Positions 12,856 through 22,122 of a DNA stretch of 64,000 bases are shown piece by piece. Source of the stretch: a virus; IMG/VR virus record IMGVR_UViG_3300009130_000014, positions 1 through 64,000 of that record; one strand, given 5' to 3'. A program made the position numbers and the translations under genes. A model generated the notes under the pieces. It ran no database searches and was not told the origin of the DNA. It was given only the letters and a program-made list of their open reading frames with translations. Each line of letters begins with the position of its first letter. The stretch's first letter is position 1.

Positions 12856-15286
12856 ATATTTAAAAAATGAATTAAGTGCTGTTTTGCCCGCACAAAAAAT
12901 ATCATTAGCAAAGAAGACTAAGAAATGGAGAGAGGATTGTGTAGAAGCTATTTCTAATATGGGTAATGACACTCTTCGTAATGATAGAACTTCACGTCAG
13001 TTAAAGCAGGTTAATTATGATTTAGTTAATTCTATATATGACGAACAAGACTTTAAGCATGTTACAGATCCCTATGGCTTAAATCAAGTAGGGAATCAAC
13101 CTGCAAGATTACACGATTATAATATAATAACAAATAAGATAAATCTGCTTAAAGGAGAGGAAATGTCTCGTCCATTTAACTGGACTGTAATGTCTGTTAA
13201 TGGGGATGCTATATCCGAAAAAGAACAGCAAAAAAAGGATTTATTATTATATCTTACTAAAAGCGAACTAGCTCATAAGCTAGGAATTGACTTAGAAGTA
13301 GAGCCTCCAGAAGGTGAGGATTTACCGCAATCATTTCGCGAAGTAGATGAGTATCTTAAGTATTCTTTAAAGGATATAAGAGAAGATTGGGCTTCTGATA
13401 TATTAACATACCTTAAAGAAAGAGAAAAGCTTGAACTAAAGTTTAATCAAGGGTGGGAGCACGGAATGGTGTCCACAGAAGAAGTTTATTATATAGGTAT
13501 TTCTAACAACGAGCCTAAGCTACGTGTAGTTAACCCTTTAAATTGTGACTTTGATAGGAATCCAGATAACCCTAATATAGAAGACGGAGACTGGTTTAAA
13601 GAAGAAAGATGGATGACTTCAGGTCAAATATTAGACGAATATGGAGAATATTTAAAAGAAGGAGAAATTGAAAAATTAGACAGAGGTGAATTAAGAAGAA
13701 GTCTTACTAACCAAATGTATCCTGGGTTTGCTTATTCGTCTTCGGATATACACGAAAAAGAAAAAAGAGGAGGAGGTGCTGATGCTACACATTACTTAGT
13801 AACAGAAGTATGCTGGAAAAGTATGAAGAAGATAGGCTTTGTTACTTATCCAGACGAAATGGGTGAAACTCAAGAAGGTATAGTAGATGAATCATTTAAG
13901 TTAGATGATGAAATGAAAGTGTTAGGCTATACCTTAGAATGGAGATGGATACCTGAAATATGGAAAGGTACTAAAATAGCCGAAGACTTTTACGTAAGCA
14001 TCGAGCCTATGCCTAATCAATATAGAAATATGGATAACCCTGCTGAGGTAAAATTACCTTACATAGGCTTTATCTATAACTGTACTAATACAGCTCCTAC
14101 AAGTATTGTTGATTTATTAAAACCTTATCAGTATTTATATAATATAGTATGGTTTAGATTAGAAGCTGAATTAGCAAAAGCGAAAGGTAAGAAGTTCGTA
14201 ATGGATTTAGCCCAAGTTCCTAAGAGTGAAGGGATGGACCTAGATAAATGGATGTATATGTTCGATAATGTAGGTATAGCATTTATTAACTCTTTTGAAG
14301 AAGGTAAAGATCAGTTTCAAGGACAGACTAGTCAGTTTAATCAATTCACTCAAATTGACATGACTCTTTCTCAGAGTATTGGACAGTATATTTCTATATT
14401 AGCTAAAATAGAACAAATAGCGGATAAAATAGTAGGTATAACACCTCAACGCGAGGGTAATATAGCACAACATGAGACAGTAGGAGGTGTGGATAGATCT
14501 ATCACGCAATCGAGTTATGTAACAGAGCCATGGTTTTATATGCATAACGAGGTTAAAAAGAAAGTGATGACTCACTTACTTGAGATGGCTAAATTTGCAT
14601 ATCCTGAATCTAAAAAGATTAATTATATAGTAGATGATACTCAAAGAGTTAACGTTACTATAGATATGGATAAATTCTCTGATTCAGAGTACGGAGTGTT
14701 TGTTACTAACTCAAGTAAAGAACATGCTACTTTCCAAAAGTTAGAAGGATTAGCTCAACAAGCTTTATCGAGTGGTCAAGCTAAGCTATCTGATATTATA
14801 TCAGTTTATAAAGCAACTAGTGTTGCTGAATTAAGTTCTGCTATAAAAGAATCGGAAGAAAGAACATTACAGCAAGAACAGGCTCAGGCAGAGCAAGCTC
14901 AGCAAATGCAGCAACAGCAATTACAGGCTCAAGCTCAAGAGAAAGAAGCGGATAGAATGTTTGAAGCAGAGCAGAATCAACTTGACAGAGATGTTGATAT
15001 CAGAAAGGCTGTTATTCAGAGTATGGGATTTGATCAAGATATTCAAAATAACAATCAGAATGATATGATAGAATATGGAAAACTTAGTTTAGCTGAAATG
15101 GAAGCTAGACGAAAGAGCGAAAATGAAAGTGCTAAGTTAGATAATGAGAAGAATAAAATAGAAAAAGAAGCAGAGTCTAAGGAAAAGGATAGAGCGTTAA
15201 AACGAGAAGAAATTGCTTCTAAAGAAAGAATAGAAAAACTTAAAGCCAGAACTGCCTTAAAGAATAAGGTGGCTGGAGAAAAATAA
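12845..15286 (+). CDS. Portal protein
   Basis: An 813-residue protein directly downstream of terL, the usual portal position. Its length is like that of crAss portals. It has an N-terminal wing domain, a central helical stem region (LSQSIGQYISILAKIEQIAD) and a 'GVDRSITQSSYV' motif, and a long C-terminal Gln/Ala/Glu-rich coiled coil (residues about 675-810) that probably forms the barrel inside the head. Twelve copies form the DNA channel and terminase docking site. It ends with ATAATGA, overlapping the next start. Confidence 0.88.
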   Translation: MESRYLKNELSAVLPAQKISLAKKTKKWREDCVEAISNMGNDTLRNDRTSRQLKQVNYDLVNSIYDEQDFKHVTDPYGLNQVGNQPARLHDYNIITNKINLLKGEEMSRPFNWTVMSVNGDAISEKEQQKKDLLLYLTKSELAHKLGIDLEVEPPEGEDLPQSFREVDEYLKYSLKDIREDWASDILTYLKEREKLELKFNQGWEHGMVSTEEVYYIGISNNEPKLRVVNPLNCDFDRNPDNPNIEDGDWFKEERWMTSGQILDEYGEYLKEGEIEKLDRGELRRSLTNQMYPGFAYSSSDIHEKEKRGGGADATHYLVTEVCWKSMKKIGFVTYPDEMGETQEGIVDESFKLDDEMKVLGYTLEWRWIPEIWKGTKIAEDFYVSIEPMPNQYRNMDNPAEVKLPYIGFIYNCTNTAPTSIVDLLKPYQYLYNIVWFRLEAELAKAKGKKFVMDLAQVPKSEGMDLDKWMYMFDNVGIAFINSFEEGKDQFQGQTSQFNQFTQIDMTLSQSIGQYISILAKIEQIADKIVGITPQREGNIAQHETVGGVDRSITQSSYVTEPWFYMHNEVKKKVMTHLLEMAKFAYPESKKINYIVDDTQRVNVTIDMDKFSDSEYGVFVTNSSKEHATFQKLEGLAQQALSSGQAKLSDIISVYKATSVAELSSAIKESEERTLQQEQAQAEQAQQMQQQQLQAQAQEKEADRMFEAEQNQLDRDVDIRKAVIQSMGFDQDIQNNNQNDMIEYGKLSLAEMEARRKSENESAKLDNEKNKIEKEAESKEKDRALKREEIASKERIEKLKARTALKNKVAGEK

Positions 15287-15648
15287 TGAAAAAGAGAACT
15301 AAAAAAATATATTCTAAAGGGTTGGGTAAAGACCCTTTAGGATTAATCAATGATGTATTAGAAATAGGTAAAGTATATGGTGCCAACAGAGGAGGTTCTG
15401 AAGGAAAGAAAGCCATTGACACTTCTACTAAAATACAAGCAGGTATAGGAGCTGCTCAATCGTTAGCTTCTAGTGTAGGATCTTCTAAGAAATATGATAT
15501 GGGAGAGAAGGCTAAATCCATTCCACAACCTACGGTTAATAAAGGAGAGTCTGTAAATATCCCAGGAGCAGGATTGAATTGGAAACCCGGAAAGTTCAAA
15601 TATGGACTAAAGGGAAAAAGAAAACGTTCATGTAAGTCTAAAAAATAA
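15286..15648 (+). CDS. Small basic structural protein, 120 aa
   Basis: Located between portal and scaffold, with its start overlapping the portal stop. It has a Lys-rich N-terminus, a small-residue-rich middle (GAAQSLASSVGSSKK) and a strongly basic end (KGKRKRSCKSKK). It may be an internal head protein or DNA-contacting factor, since crAss-like phages often have a small gene here. An 80-base AT-rich gap follows without visible hairpin. Confidence 0.65.
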   Translation: MKKRTKKIYSKGLGKDPLGLINDVLEIGKVYGANRGGSEGKKAIDTSTKIQAGIGAAQSLASSVGSSKKYDMGEKAKSIPQPTVNKGESVNIPGAGLNWKPGKFKYGLKGKRKRSCKSKK

Positions 15649-15728
15649 AAAGCTCGACGGTTAAGAGTTGTTATTTAAAAAGTACATGAACTTCATTGAT
15701 TTGTAATATAAACTAAATAAATTTAACT

Positions 15729-16847
15729 ATGAATAACGGGGAAGAACAACAAATTATTGATATCTGGGACTTGGATACTTCTAAGTACAGAGAAGAAACT
15801 GCTTCAGACGAAGAACATGTCGAAGAGGTAGTTGTAGAAGTAGAGGCTGATGGAGCTGATAAGGTAGATCAAACTCCTGAAGAACCGAAACAAGGGGAAG
15901 AGCCTGAACAAAAAGTCGATGAGAAACAGGACGAGGAAGAGGAGATAGTAGAGGAAGATGCCTCATCAGTTCAGGAATTAGAGCCTAGTGAAGAGTTATA
16001 TCAAGATTTAATGCAAGGCTTTGTAGACGACGGAGTTTTAGATTTTGGAGAGGATGAGGAGAAAGAAGTTGACTTTAACAAAAATGGACTTAAAGGGATG
16101 CTTGAAGAAACTATTCAAAAAAGAAGTAGTGAAGCAGTAGCATCTTTTAAAGAAGAATTAGGAGATAAAGGTAAGCAATTGCTTTCTGTCCTAGAAAAAG
16201 GTGGAAGTGTAGATGACTTTGTTAAAATGGAACAACAGGTAGACTTTAAAGAGATACCTTTAGTAGGAGAAAACGGGAAAGAGTTCGTTCAAAATCAAAG
16301 ATATTTAGTAGAAGATTGGATGGAAATTCAAGGATATGAGAAAGAGGAAATTCAAGAGCTCATAGGTGAATATCAGAATAATAACATGCTTAAGAAACAA
16401 GCTGAACTTGCTCAGAAAAAATTGGCGAAATGGCAGTCGGATAAAAATCAAGCTTTAATGGAGCAAAAAGAATCTGAAAAAGCAGAGCAAGCAAAGGCCG
16501 AAGCTGAGCAAGCCGAAGCTTTCCGTGATCAAGTGATTAATACACGCGAAATTGCAGGATTTAATATACCTGAAAAGAAAGCTAAAAAGTTATATGATTT
16601 TATAACTAAAACTGATAAAGAAGGAAAGTCTGAATTTGCTAAAGCGGATACAGCAGAAAATAGACTTTTATACGCATATTTTGCTATGGAAGGATTTAAT
16701 AAAGATGCTTTAAGTAAAGAGATTGCGAGTAAGCAAGCTCGTAAGCTTAAAAGAACACTATCTCGTCAAAAAGATAGTAAAGTAGAACAAAAAGGTAAAC
16801 AAATAAGAAACACCGGTGGATCTCCTAAGATTCATTGGGAAATTTAA
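15729..16847 (+). CDS. Capsid scaffold-like protein
   Basis: A 372-residue protein immediately upstream of the major capsid gene. The first 120 residues are extremely acidic (Glu-rich runs such as EEPEQKVDEKQDEEEEIVEE), followed by a long helical region with a Lys/Glu/Ala/Gln coiled coil (residues about 215-265) and a basic C-terminus (QARKLKRTLSRQKD). Acidic, helical, coiled-coil proteins in this position act as internal scaffolds for head assembly. The role is inferred from position and composition, not from sequence identity. Confidence 0.75.
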   Translation: MNNGEEQQIIDIWDLDTSKYREETASDEEHVEEVVVEVEADGADKVDQTPEEPKQGEEPEQKVDEKQDEEEEIVEEDASSVQELEPSEELYQDLMQGFVDDGVLDFGEDEEKEVDFNKNGLKGMLEETIQKRSSEAVASFKEELGDKGKQLLSVLEKGGSVDDFVKMEQQVDFKEIPLVGENGKEFVQNQRYLVEDWMEIQGYEKEEIQELIGEYQNNNMLKKQAELAQKKLAKWQSDKNQALMEQKESEKAEQAKAEAEQAEAFRDQVINTREIAGFNIPEKKAKKLYDFITKTDKEGKSEFAKADTAENRLLYAYFAMEGFNKDALSKEIASKQARKLKRTLSRQKDSKVEQKGKQIRNTGGSPKIHWEI

Positions 16848-16865
16848 TTTTAATAAATAATAATT

Positions 16866-18332
16866 ATGGCAAGTACTACAAGAGTATCACCGTTACAAGT
16901 ATATCCTACTAGGGATTTTAACGGGTTGATAGAATCCAATCACTTGAGTAACGCATACCTAACAGAGCCGGAAAAAGTGGGTTCTGTCTTAGCATATGCT
17001 TTTGGTATTCAAGAGAACAACGTTCTATCAATGTTAACAGGAGGTATTGGAAATACCTTATATGTTACAAACAGAGAATATGAATGGGATTTACATTCAC
17101 AATCAGAAAGAGCTATCGAGGTTCAAACTGATTCTACAGGAGGTAATCCTACTCCAGGTTATAGTAACCAACCTTTCCAGTTAATCTTAGCAGAAAAATG
17201 GTTCGAGTCTTCAGATAACTTAGTTGCAGATGATGCAATAACTCAAGTTCACGTTATCGGAGAGCCTTATCAGTCAGGTTCAGGATGGGTTTATACAGTT
17301 CAGTTAACAGATCCTTCTCATGAAGCTTTCGTCAACCCTGAGTTTTTAAAGCCTGGAGCTAGATGGTCTAAAGAATGGAGTTCTGTGGAAGAATACTCTG
17401 TTAAAGGTGGAGGACACGGTTATGCAACTCCTTATAAATTACGTAATCAATTAACTACTTTACGTAAAACTTATAAAGTTACTAGAGATGCAGCAATGCA
17501 AGTTATGGTAATTGAGTTATATGATCCAGCAGATCCTTCTAAGAAAACTAAATTATGGACTAAGCTAGCAGAGTGGACTGCTATGGCTAAATGGTATAGA
17601 GAGATTGATAGATCTTTCATCTACTCAAAGTATAATAAAAATAGTTCTGGACAAGTTACTCTTCAAGGAGAAAACAAAAGACCTATTTATCACGGGGCAG
17701 GTTTCAGAGAGCAAATTTCTCCTGCAAACAAACGTTATTACACTAAACTATCATATGAGATCTTAGATGAACTTTTATTAGATTTATCATATGCAGCTTC
17801 TAAATGGGGCGGAGATCATAAATTTGTAGCATTAACCGGTAAAATGGGTATGCGTGAATTTGATCGTGCAATGAAAGAATATAATAAAGGTAATAATATC
17901 ACTATTGACGATCATGGAACATTTATTACAGGGAAAGGTTCTGAGTTAGTAGTAGATGGTTACTTTAAGACAGTGAAGTTTATGAACGGGATTGAATTAA
18001 CTGTTAAAGAGTTTGAGCCTTATGATGATATTGTAAGAAACAGAGCTAAGCATCCTATTACAGGTAAACCTTTAGAATCTTATAGATTCACTATCTTAAA
18101 CTTCGGTAGAAAGAATGGTAAATCAAATATTCGTAAGGTAGCTATGAAAGATTCTGATATGGCTATGTGGCATGTTAATGGATCTACAGATCCTTACGGA
18201 GGAGTAGCTAAGAGTATTAGTACACAAAGATCTACAGGTATTGACGGATATGAAGTTCACTTCCTATCTCAATGTGGAATTATGGTTGAAGATCCAACTA
18301 GCTGCGGAGAGTTAATACTTCGAGTATGTTAA
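16866..18332 (+). CDS. Major capsid protein (HK97 fold)
   Basis: A 488-residue protein that fits the crAss major capsid protein by order (after the scaffold), length, and features such as the N-terminal YLTEPEKVGSVLAYAFGIQE and the mixed alpha-beta body (for example FVALTGKMGMREFDRAM). It should form the icosahedral shell by the HK97 fold. The gene stands apart from its neighbours, with an AT-rich leader (ATAATAATT) before the ATG and a strong terminator right after it, consistent with very high expression. Codon choice looks more regular than in neighbouring genes. Confidence 0.9.
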   Translation: MASTTRVSPLQVYPTRDFNGLIESNHLSNAYLTEPEKVGSVLAYAFGIQENNVLSMLTGGIGNTLYVTNREYEWDLHSQSERAIEVQTDSTGGNPTPGYSNQPFQLILAEKWFESSDNLVADDAITQVHVIGEPYQSGSGWVYTVQLTDPSHEAFVNPEFLKPGARWSKEWSSVEEYSVKGGGHGYATPYKLRNQLTTLRKTYKVTRDAAMQVMVIELYDPADPSKKTKLWTKLAEWTAMAKWYREIDRSFIYSKYNKNSSGQVTLQGENKRPIYHGAGFREQISPANKRYYTKLSYEILDELLLDLSYAASKWGGDHKFVALTGKMGMREFDRAMKEYNKGNNITIDDHGTFITGKGSELVVDGYFKTVKFMNGIELTVKEFEPYDDIVRNRAKHPITGKPLESYRFTILNFGRKNGKSNIRKVAMKDSDMAMWHVNGSTDPYGGVAKSISTQRSTGIDGYEVHFLSQCGIMVEDPTSCGELILRVC

Positions 18333-18343
18333 AATAATTCATT

Positions 18344-18375
18344 AATAGGTAGGTCTTAGGACCTGCCTATTTTTT
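18344..18375 (+). terminator. Rho-independent terminator after the capsid gene
   Basis: AATAGGTAGGTC (18344-18355) pairs with GACCTGCCTATT (18360-18371) with one G-U pair, a TTAG loop and a T-tract to 18375. It is one of the best terminators in the window and isolates the capsid transcript. Confidence 0.9.
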
Positions 18376-18413
18376 AATTATATTCACAAAAAAAATAAAA
18401 AATATTACTAATA

Positions 18414-19226
18414 ATGGGGACTACAAAAATAAAAAAATTAGAAAAAACTATTAATTGGGGAGCCAAGAATAGAGAAGGAAAGTTAATGACTTTCTACGAT
18501 AACTGTGAAGATAAAATAGTTCCAGGTCTTGATAAGAAAACTGGAATTTTAAAAACAGGACTTACTCAAAAAGAAGAAACAGCTTTAGAAACGAAGTTAG
18601 GAATGGAAAAAGGAACTCTTTCTAAATCTAGTGAATATTGGAATAGATTCTATATCAGTATTCCACAAGATGGGAGAACTTTTAATACAGAAAATCCTAA
18701 TGATGAATTAATGATAGCAGTGTTGAATGCCGATCCTACAGTGGCTAAGTCATTAGAAGAGGTGAGAACAAATCCTATAGCGGAATATGTTATGACTTCT
18801 GATTCGGCAGAAGCTAAAGCTAAGAATAATAAAAGGAATACTATCGCTAAAGCATACGCTACTTTTGCTAAATTATCTCAGGCAGATACTGTTGATGCTT
18901 TATTTATTTTAGGAAAAGATCCTAGCGATCTAGACTTTGAAGTAGCACAAGATAGGTTAGGAGAATTTGTAGAATCTAAACCTGCTAAATTCTTAGAAGT
19001 AGTCGGGGATAAATTATTTAAGGATAAAGTATTTTTCATTAAATTAATTAAAGCCGGTATAGTAAAGAAACATGGTACAGGTACGGGTACAAATATGCCT
19101 TTATATTATGAAGATATAATGTTAGGTTCTAATTTAGAAGAAGCTATTGCATTTATTAAAGCTAAGGAAAATCAACAAATTGCTTTAGCTATAAAAGGTG
19201 CATATAAAATAGAAGCAAGTAAATAA
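18414..19226 (+). CDS. Conserved structural protein after the capsid gene, 270 aa
   Basis: It starts after an AT-rich leader (ATTACTAATA). The protein has an N-terminal beta-like domain (TINWGAKNREGKLMTFYDNC), a middle segment, and a helical C-terminal half with a 'DALFILGKDPSDLDFEVAQDRLG' stretch resembling 'length of lifetime' regions found in several crAss-like structural proteins. It is located between the capsid and connector genes in crAss-like phages. Probably a virion protein, exact part unknown. Confidence 0.65.
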   Translation: MGTTKIKKLEKTINWGAKNREGKLMTFYDNCEDKIVPGLDKKTGILKTGLTQKEETALETKLGMEKGTLSKSSEYWNRFYISIPQDGRTFNTENPNDELMIAVLNADPTVAKSLEEVRTNPIAEYVMTSDSAEAKAKNNKRNTIAKAYATFAKLSQADTVDALFILGKDPSDLDFEVAQDRLGEFVESKPAKFLEVVGDKLFKDKVFFIKLIKAGIVKKHGTGTGTNMPLYYEDIMLGSNLEEAIAFIKAKENQQIALAIKGAYKIEASK

Positions 19227-19939
19227 TGACTATAGAACAATTCCATATTGAATTTAAAGTCTTTTTTGATAAAACAGACAGTTCTGCTTATCCTGAGTTT
19301 TTAGATGGTGAAATAGATATCTACTTAAATGAGGCTCAGGATAGGTTAGTCAAAAGAAGATATGGGAAAAATAATATATACAGGGCAGGTTTTGAGGAAA
19401 TGCAAAAAAGAACAGAAGATCTTAAAAACTTAGTAGTAACTAGGTTTGCTTCTGTCTCTGCTGATAATATATATTCTTTGAGTGGTCAAAACATATATAG
19501 AGCTAACTTACAGGATCTAACAGACGGTGAGAATCCTGTAACAGATGAATATCAGTTTTATTTAAAATCTATGGCTCAAGTATGTAAATCAGAATGTTGT
19601 AATTGGAGCGGAGTAAAGCTTGTGCAACATGATGATGTTTTAACTGTAGCAAAAGATCCTTTTAATAGACCCAGACAAGGTAGACCTTTGATTTTCTTTG
19701 AAGACGGAGATATCTTTGTATGGACAGCCGAAGGATTTAGTGTAGATAATTTTCAAGTAACTTTCTTAAGAAAGGCTCTTCCTGTTAATTTAGGGACTTA
19801 TGGAGCAACAAAACAAGAATGCGAGCTTAGTGAACACCTACATAAAGAAATACTTCAAGAAGCTATTCAGATAGCTATTGAAAACATTCAGTCACCTAGA
19901 GTTCAGACTCAAAGACTGAATACACAAACAATGGAATAA
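19226..19939 (+). CDS. Head-tail connector / ring protein (P22 gp4-like position)
   Basis: A 237-residue protein with an N-terminal helical segment 'EFLDGEIDIYLNEAQDRLVK' typical of connector proteins that pack on the portal. The rest is mixed alpha-beta, and the C-terminus is helical (CELSEHLHKEILQEAIQIAI). Its gene starts in the stop of the previous gene (TAATG). In crAss-like virions such proteins form rings below the portal. Assigned by pattern and gene order. Confidence 0.65.
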   Translation: MTIEQFHIEFKVFFDKTDSSAYPEFLDGEIDIYLNEAQDRLVKRRYGKNNIYRAGFEEMQKRTEDLKNLVVTRFASVSADNIYSLSGQNIYRANLQDLTDGENPVTDEYQFYLKSMAQVCKSECCNWSGVKLVQHDDVLTVAKDPFNRPRQGRPLIFFEDGDIFVWTAEGFSVDNFQVTFLRKALPVNLGTYGATKQECELSEHLHKEILQEAIQIAIENIQSPRVQTQRLNTQTME

Positions 19940-19968
19940 TTAATGTTTAATGTAATAAATAGAGAGAA

Positions 19969-21225
19969 ATGTCTAATTACAACAATGTAAACCGAGTTTT
20001 AGTCGGTGATGGAGCGAATAGCGGAACGATCACATCGTTACCTACTATTCAAAAAGGTGATTTAATCCTTTTAGATGAAAAAGGAAATGTAATAAGTACT
20101 AATACGGCTGCTGCAGCTTTACCTAAATTTGAAAAAGTAAAAATTGCAGTAGGTATTGGCCCAGGAAAAGCAATCTTGTCTTCCCCAATTCAAGGTAATA
20201 CTGTATCTGCATATGAGGGGTCGGGATTCCGTGCCCCTGCAGAACAGGTTTCTTTTTTAGGGTTTAACGGTACAGCAGGTACTGGACTAGTAGTCTCAGC
20301 TACTAATGAATATCGTTTAAGAATCGAAATCTTAGATGACCACAGATTTAATGGTCAAAGACAGACATTCTCGGACTTTCATTATTCGGCAGGAGATAGT
20401 GCTACTGCAGGAGATGCGGTTACTAATATCGTATGCATGTATGATCAAAAGGATTATGTAGACGCTTACATGCAAGATAAAGTTAAATTAGAAATCTTAA
20501 CTGACGGTACTTTATCAGCATTTGCCGAAGATGCAACAGTAGTTACAGGTAACCCTGTAGTTAGTTTTGCAGGTAATGTTACTGTAGCTTCTAATAGCTG
20601 GGTAAGAATCCAAGGTGTTGATTACCAAGTTAAAAAAGGTGTATCGGGAGGAACTAGTATCACATTATTTAATACTTATAAAGGTGTTAGTGAAACTATC
20701 GCTTCTGGAGGTACTGCAGGTACATTAAGTACTCCTACAGAATTTGGATTTAAAATGACTGCTATTCCTCAAGATGCTTTATTAAGCAGAAATGCTAATG
20801 AGCCTTGGGATCAGTATGAATGGGTTGTATTTAAAGCATACTTTAGTGAGTCAGACGATAGATCTTTTGATTCTATGGCTGTCTACACAGAAGATACAAA
20901 GGTTGATCCAGGTAATGGATTCTGGAAACAAGTAGCTGAAAGAGAAGAAGAAGCTAAAGGTTATTTAGGAGATACTTCGAAAAGACGATTCCATGATACA
21001 AGAATTGATTCAAATGTTGTAGCAGGAACTTCTTATGATTCTATTGTGATCACACATGCTGATGTACATAGAGGAGATTTCCAAGGTCTTTATAATGCTC
21101 CTTTACAAACTGAGATTTATATCCCGGATGGAGCAGATCAAGGATTAGGGACAGGAAATAATTTTGTACATATCTTAAACGGATTCTTCGGTACTAAATT
21201 AGGTTTCTCTACTATTTCGCTATAG
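19969..21225 (+). CDS. Virion structural protein with beta-rich domains, 418 aa
   Basis: Rich in Gly, Thr, Ser and Val with repeated short beta motifs, for example 'VVSFAGNVTVASNSWVRIQG' in the middle, which resembles an immunoglobulin-like or head-decoration domain. The N-terminus (NVNRVLVGDGANSGTITSLP) is typical of tail or head-decoration proteins. It is followed directly by a terminator, again suggesting abundant expression. It could be the major head-decoration protein or a tail component. Confidence 0.6.
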   Translation: MSNYNNVNRVLVGDGANSGTITSLPTIQKGDLILLDEKGNVISTNTAAAALPKFEKVKIAVGIGPGKAILSSPIQGNTVSAYEGSGFRAPAEQVSFLGFNGTAGTGLVVSATNEYRLRIEILDDHRFNGQRQTFSDFHYSAGDSATAGDAVTNIVCMYDQKDYVDAYMQDKVKLEILTDGTLSAFAEDATVVTGNPVVSFAGNVTVASNSWVRIQGVDYQVKKGVSGGTSITLFNTYKGVSETIASGGTAGTLSTPTEFGFKMTAIPQDALLSRNANEPWDQYEWVVFKAYFSESDDRSFDSMAVYTEDTKVDPGNGFWKQVAEREEEAKGYLGDTSKRRFHDTRIDSNVVAGTSYDSIVITHADVHRGDFQGLYNAPLQTEIYIPDGADQGLGTGNNFVHILNGFFGTKLGFSTISL

Positions 21226-21252
21226 TATAAGATCAATAATTTTTTAAACAAC

Positions 21253-21284
21253 AAAGGAGGTTGCATTTTGCGCCTCCTTTTTTT
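21253..21284 (+). terminator. Rho-independent terminator
   Basis: AAAGGAGG (21253-21260) pairs with CCTCCTTT (21273-21280) around a 12-base loop, followed by T residues. It ends the transcript of the gene at 19969-21225 and overlaps any upstream extension of the next gene, so that gene must start downstream (21297). Confidence 0.88.
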
Positions 21285-21296
21285 ATATTTAATACT

Positions 21297-21506
21297 ATGA
21301 ATACTGACCAATACTTATCTATATACACAGGCTGGGAACTAAAAGGTAATAACAGAAAAAGATTTGAATATGACAGTAATAAAAATATCACTCATATTTA
21401 CTTAGAAGAATTGCAAAAAGACGGGACCTGGAAAGTTGTAAGACAACAAGAATTAATTTATGATTCTAATTCTTGTTTATTAACCATTACATGTAAAACA
21501 TTATAA
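21297..21506 (+). CDS. Small hypothetical protein, 69 aa
   Basis: The ATG at 21297 is used. A longer frame beginning at a TTG at 21261 would run through the terminator hairpin and is rejected. The peptide is polar (NNRKRFEYDSNKNITHIYLE) with a beta-hairpin look. It begins the spike module transcript, one base before the next gene. Function unknown. Confidence 0.6.
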   Translation: MNTDQYLSIYTGWELKGNNRKRFEYDSNKNITHIYLEELQKDGTWKVVRQQELIYDSNSCLLTITCKTL

Positions 21507-21507
21507 T

Positions 21508-22122
21508 ATGGGGAATTACATATACAATCCGCTACGATCATCTAATTTAGACTATGCTCAAAAAGAATTAGAATATAAAGAAATAGGTAGAAACCTTATT
21601 GGATGGCAGGATTTTGCAGATTCTAATACAAGTGAAGCAAGTCCTTTAATTCAACCCAACATTAATGGAGGAGAGGTGCAGTTAACTAATAACAATAATG
21701 ACACCTTAACTGATGGTAACACTAATGTTAATTCTGAGACTACAGTTGCAGGACTTAATGATACGTGGGACACTACCACAAATACTTTTATCTTTAAAGA
21801 CACAGGCTTAGAAAAGAATGACAGATTTGTAATAAGGTTTAACTTAAATATTAGTGCTGACATTATAAGTCAAGATTTTAAAATAAGAATTGATTTTTTC
21901 GATCAACCAGGAGGACTAGGCAATAACGTTTTTTCATTAACTAAAAAAATAGGTAGTATAACCAAAAGTGCTGGGGTATTTGAAGAGGATAATCCTGAAG
22001 TAAGAGGGTTTATAGGAGAATCTATACTTAACGGAAGTGCCAAAGCTTATGTTTATGGTACTAAGTCTTTTAAAGTTGAAAACATAGGTCATAATATTGA
22101 ATTTTTTAAAATAGCTAGATAA
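21508..22122 (+). CDS. Fibre or decoration-like protein, 204 aa
   Basis: Beta-rich with Asn/Thr-rich loops (LTNNNNDTLTDGNTNVNSET) and a pattern 'TWDTTTNTFIFKDTGLEKND' followed by alternating strands, resembling a jelly-roll fibre head or C-terminal fibre domain. It is coupled to the spike gene, whose ATG overlaps its stop (TAATG). It may be an adaptor or co-fibre of that spike. Assignment rests on composition and context. Confidence 0.55.
   Translation: MGNYIYNPLRSSNLDYAQKELEYKEIGRNLIGWQDFADSNTSEASPLIQPNINGGEVQLTNNNNDTLTDGNTNVNSETTVAGLNDTWDTTTNTFIFKDTGLEKNDRFVIRFNLNISADIISQDFKIRIDFFDQPGGLGNNVFSLTKKIGSITKSAGVFEEDNPEVRGFIGESILNGSAKAYVYGTKSFKVENIGHNIEFFKIAR

Noticed and set aside
21261-21296. 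12-codon upstream extension of the small gene at 21297
   Set aside because: It starts at TTG and runs through the terminator hairpin at 21253-21284.
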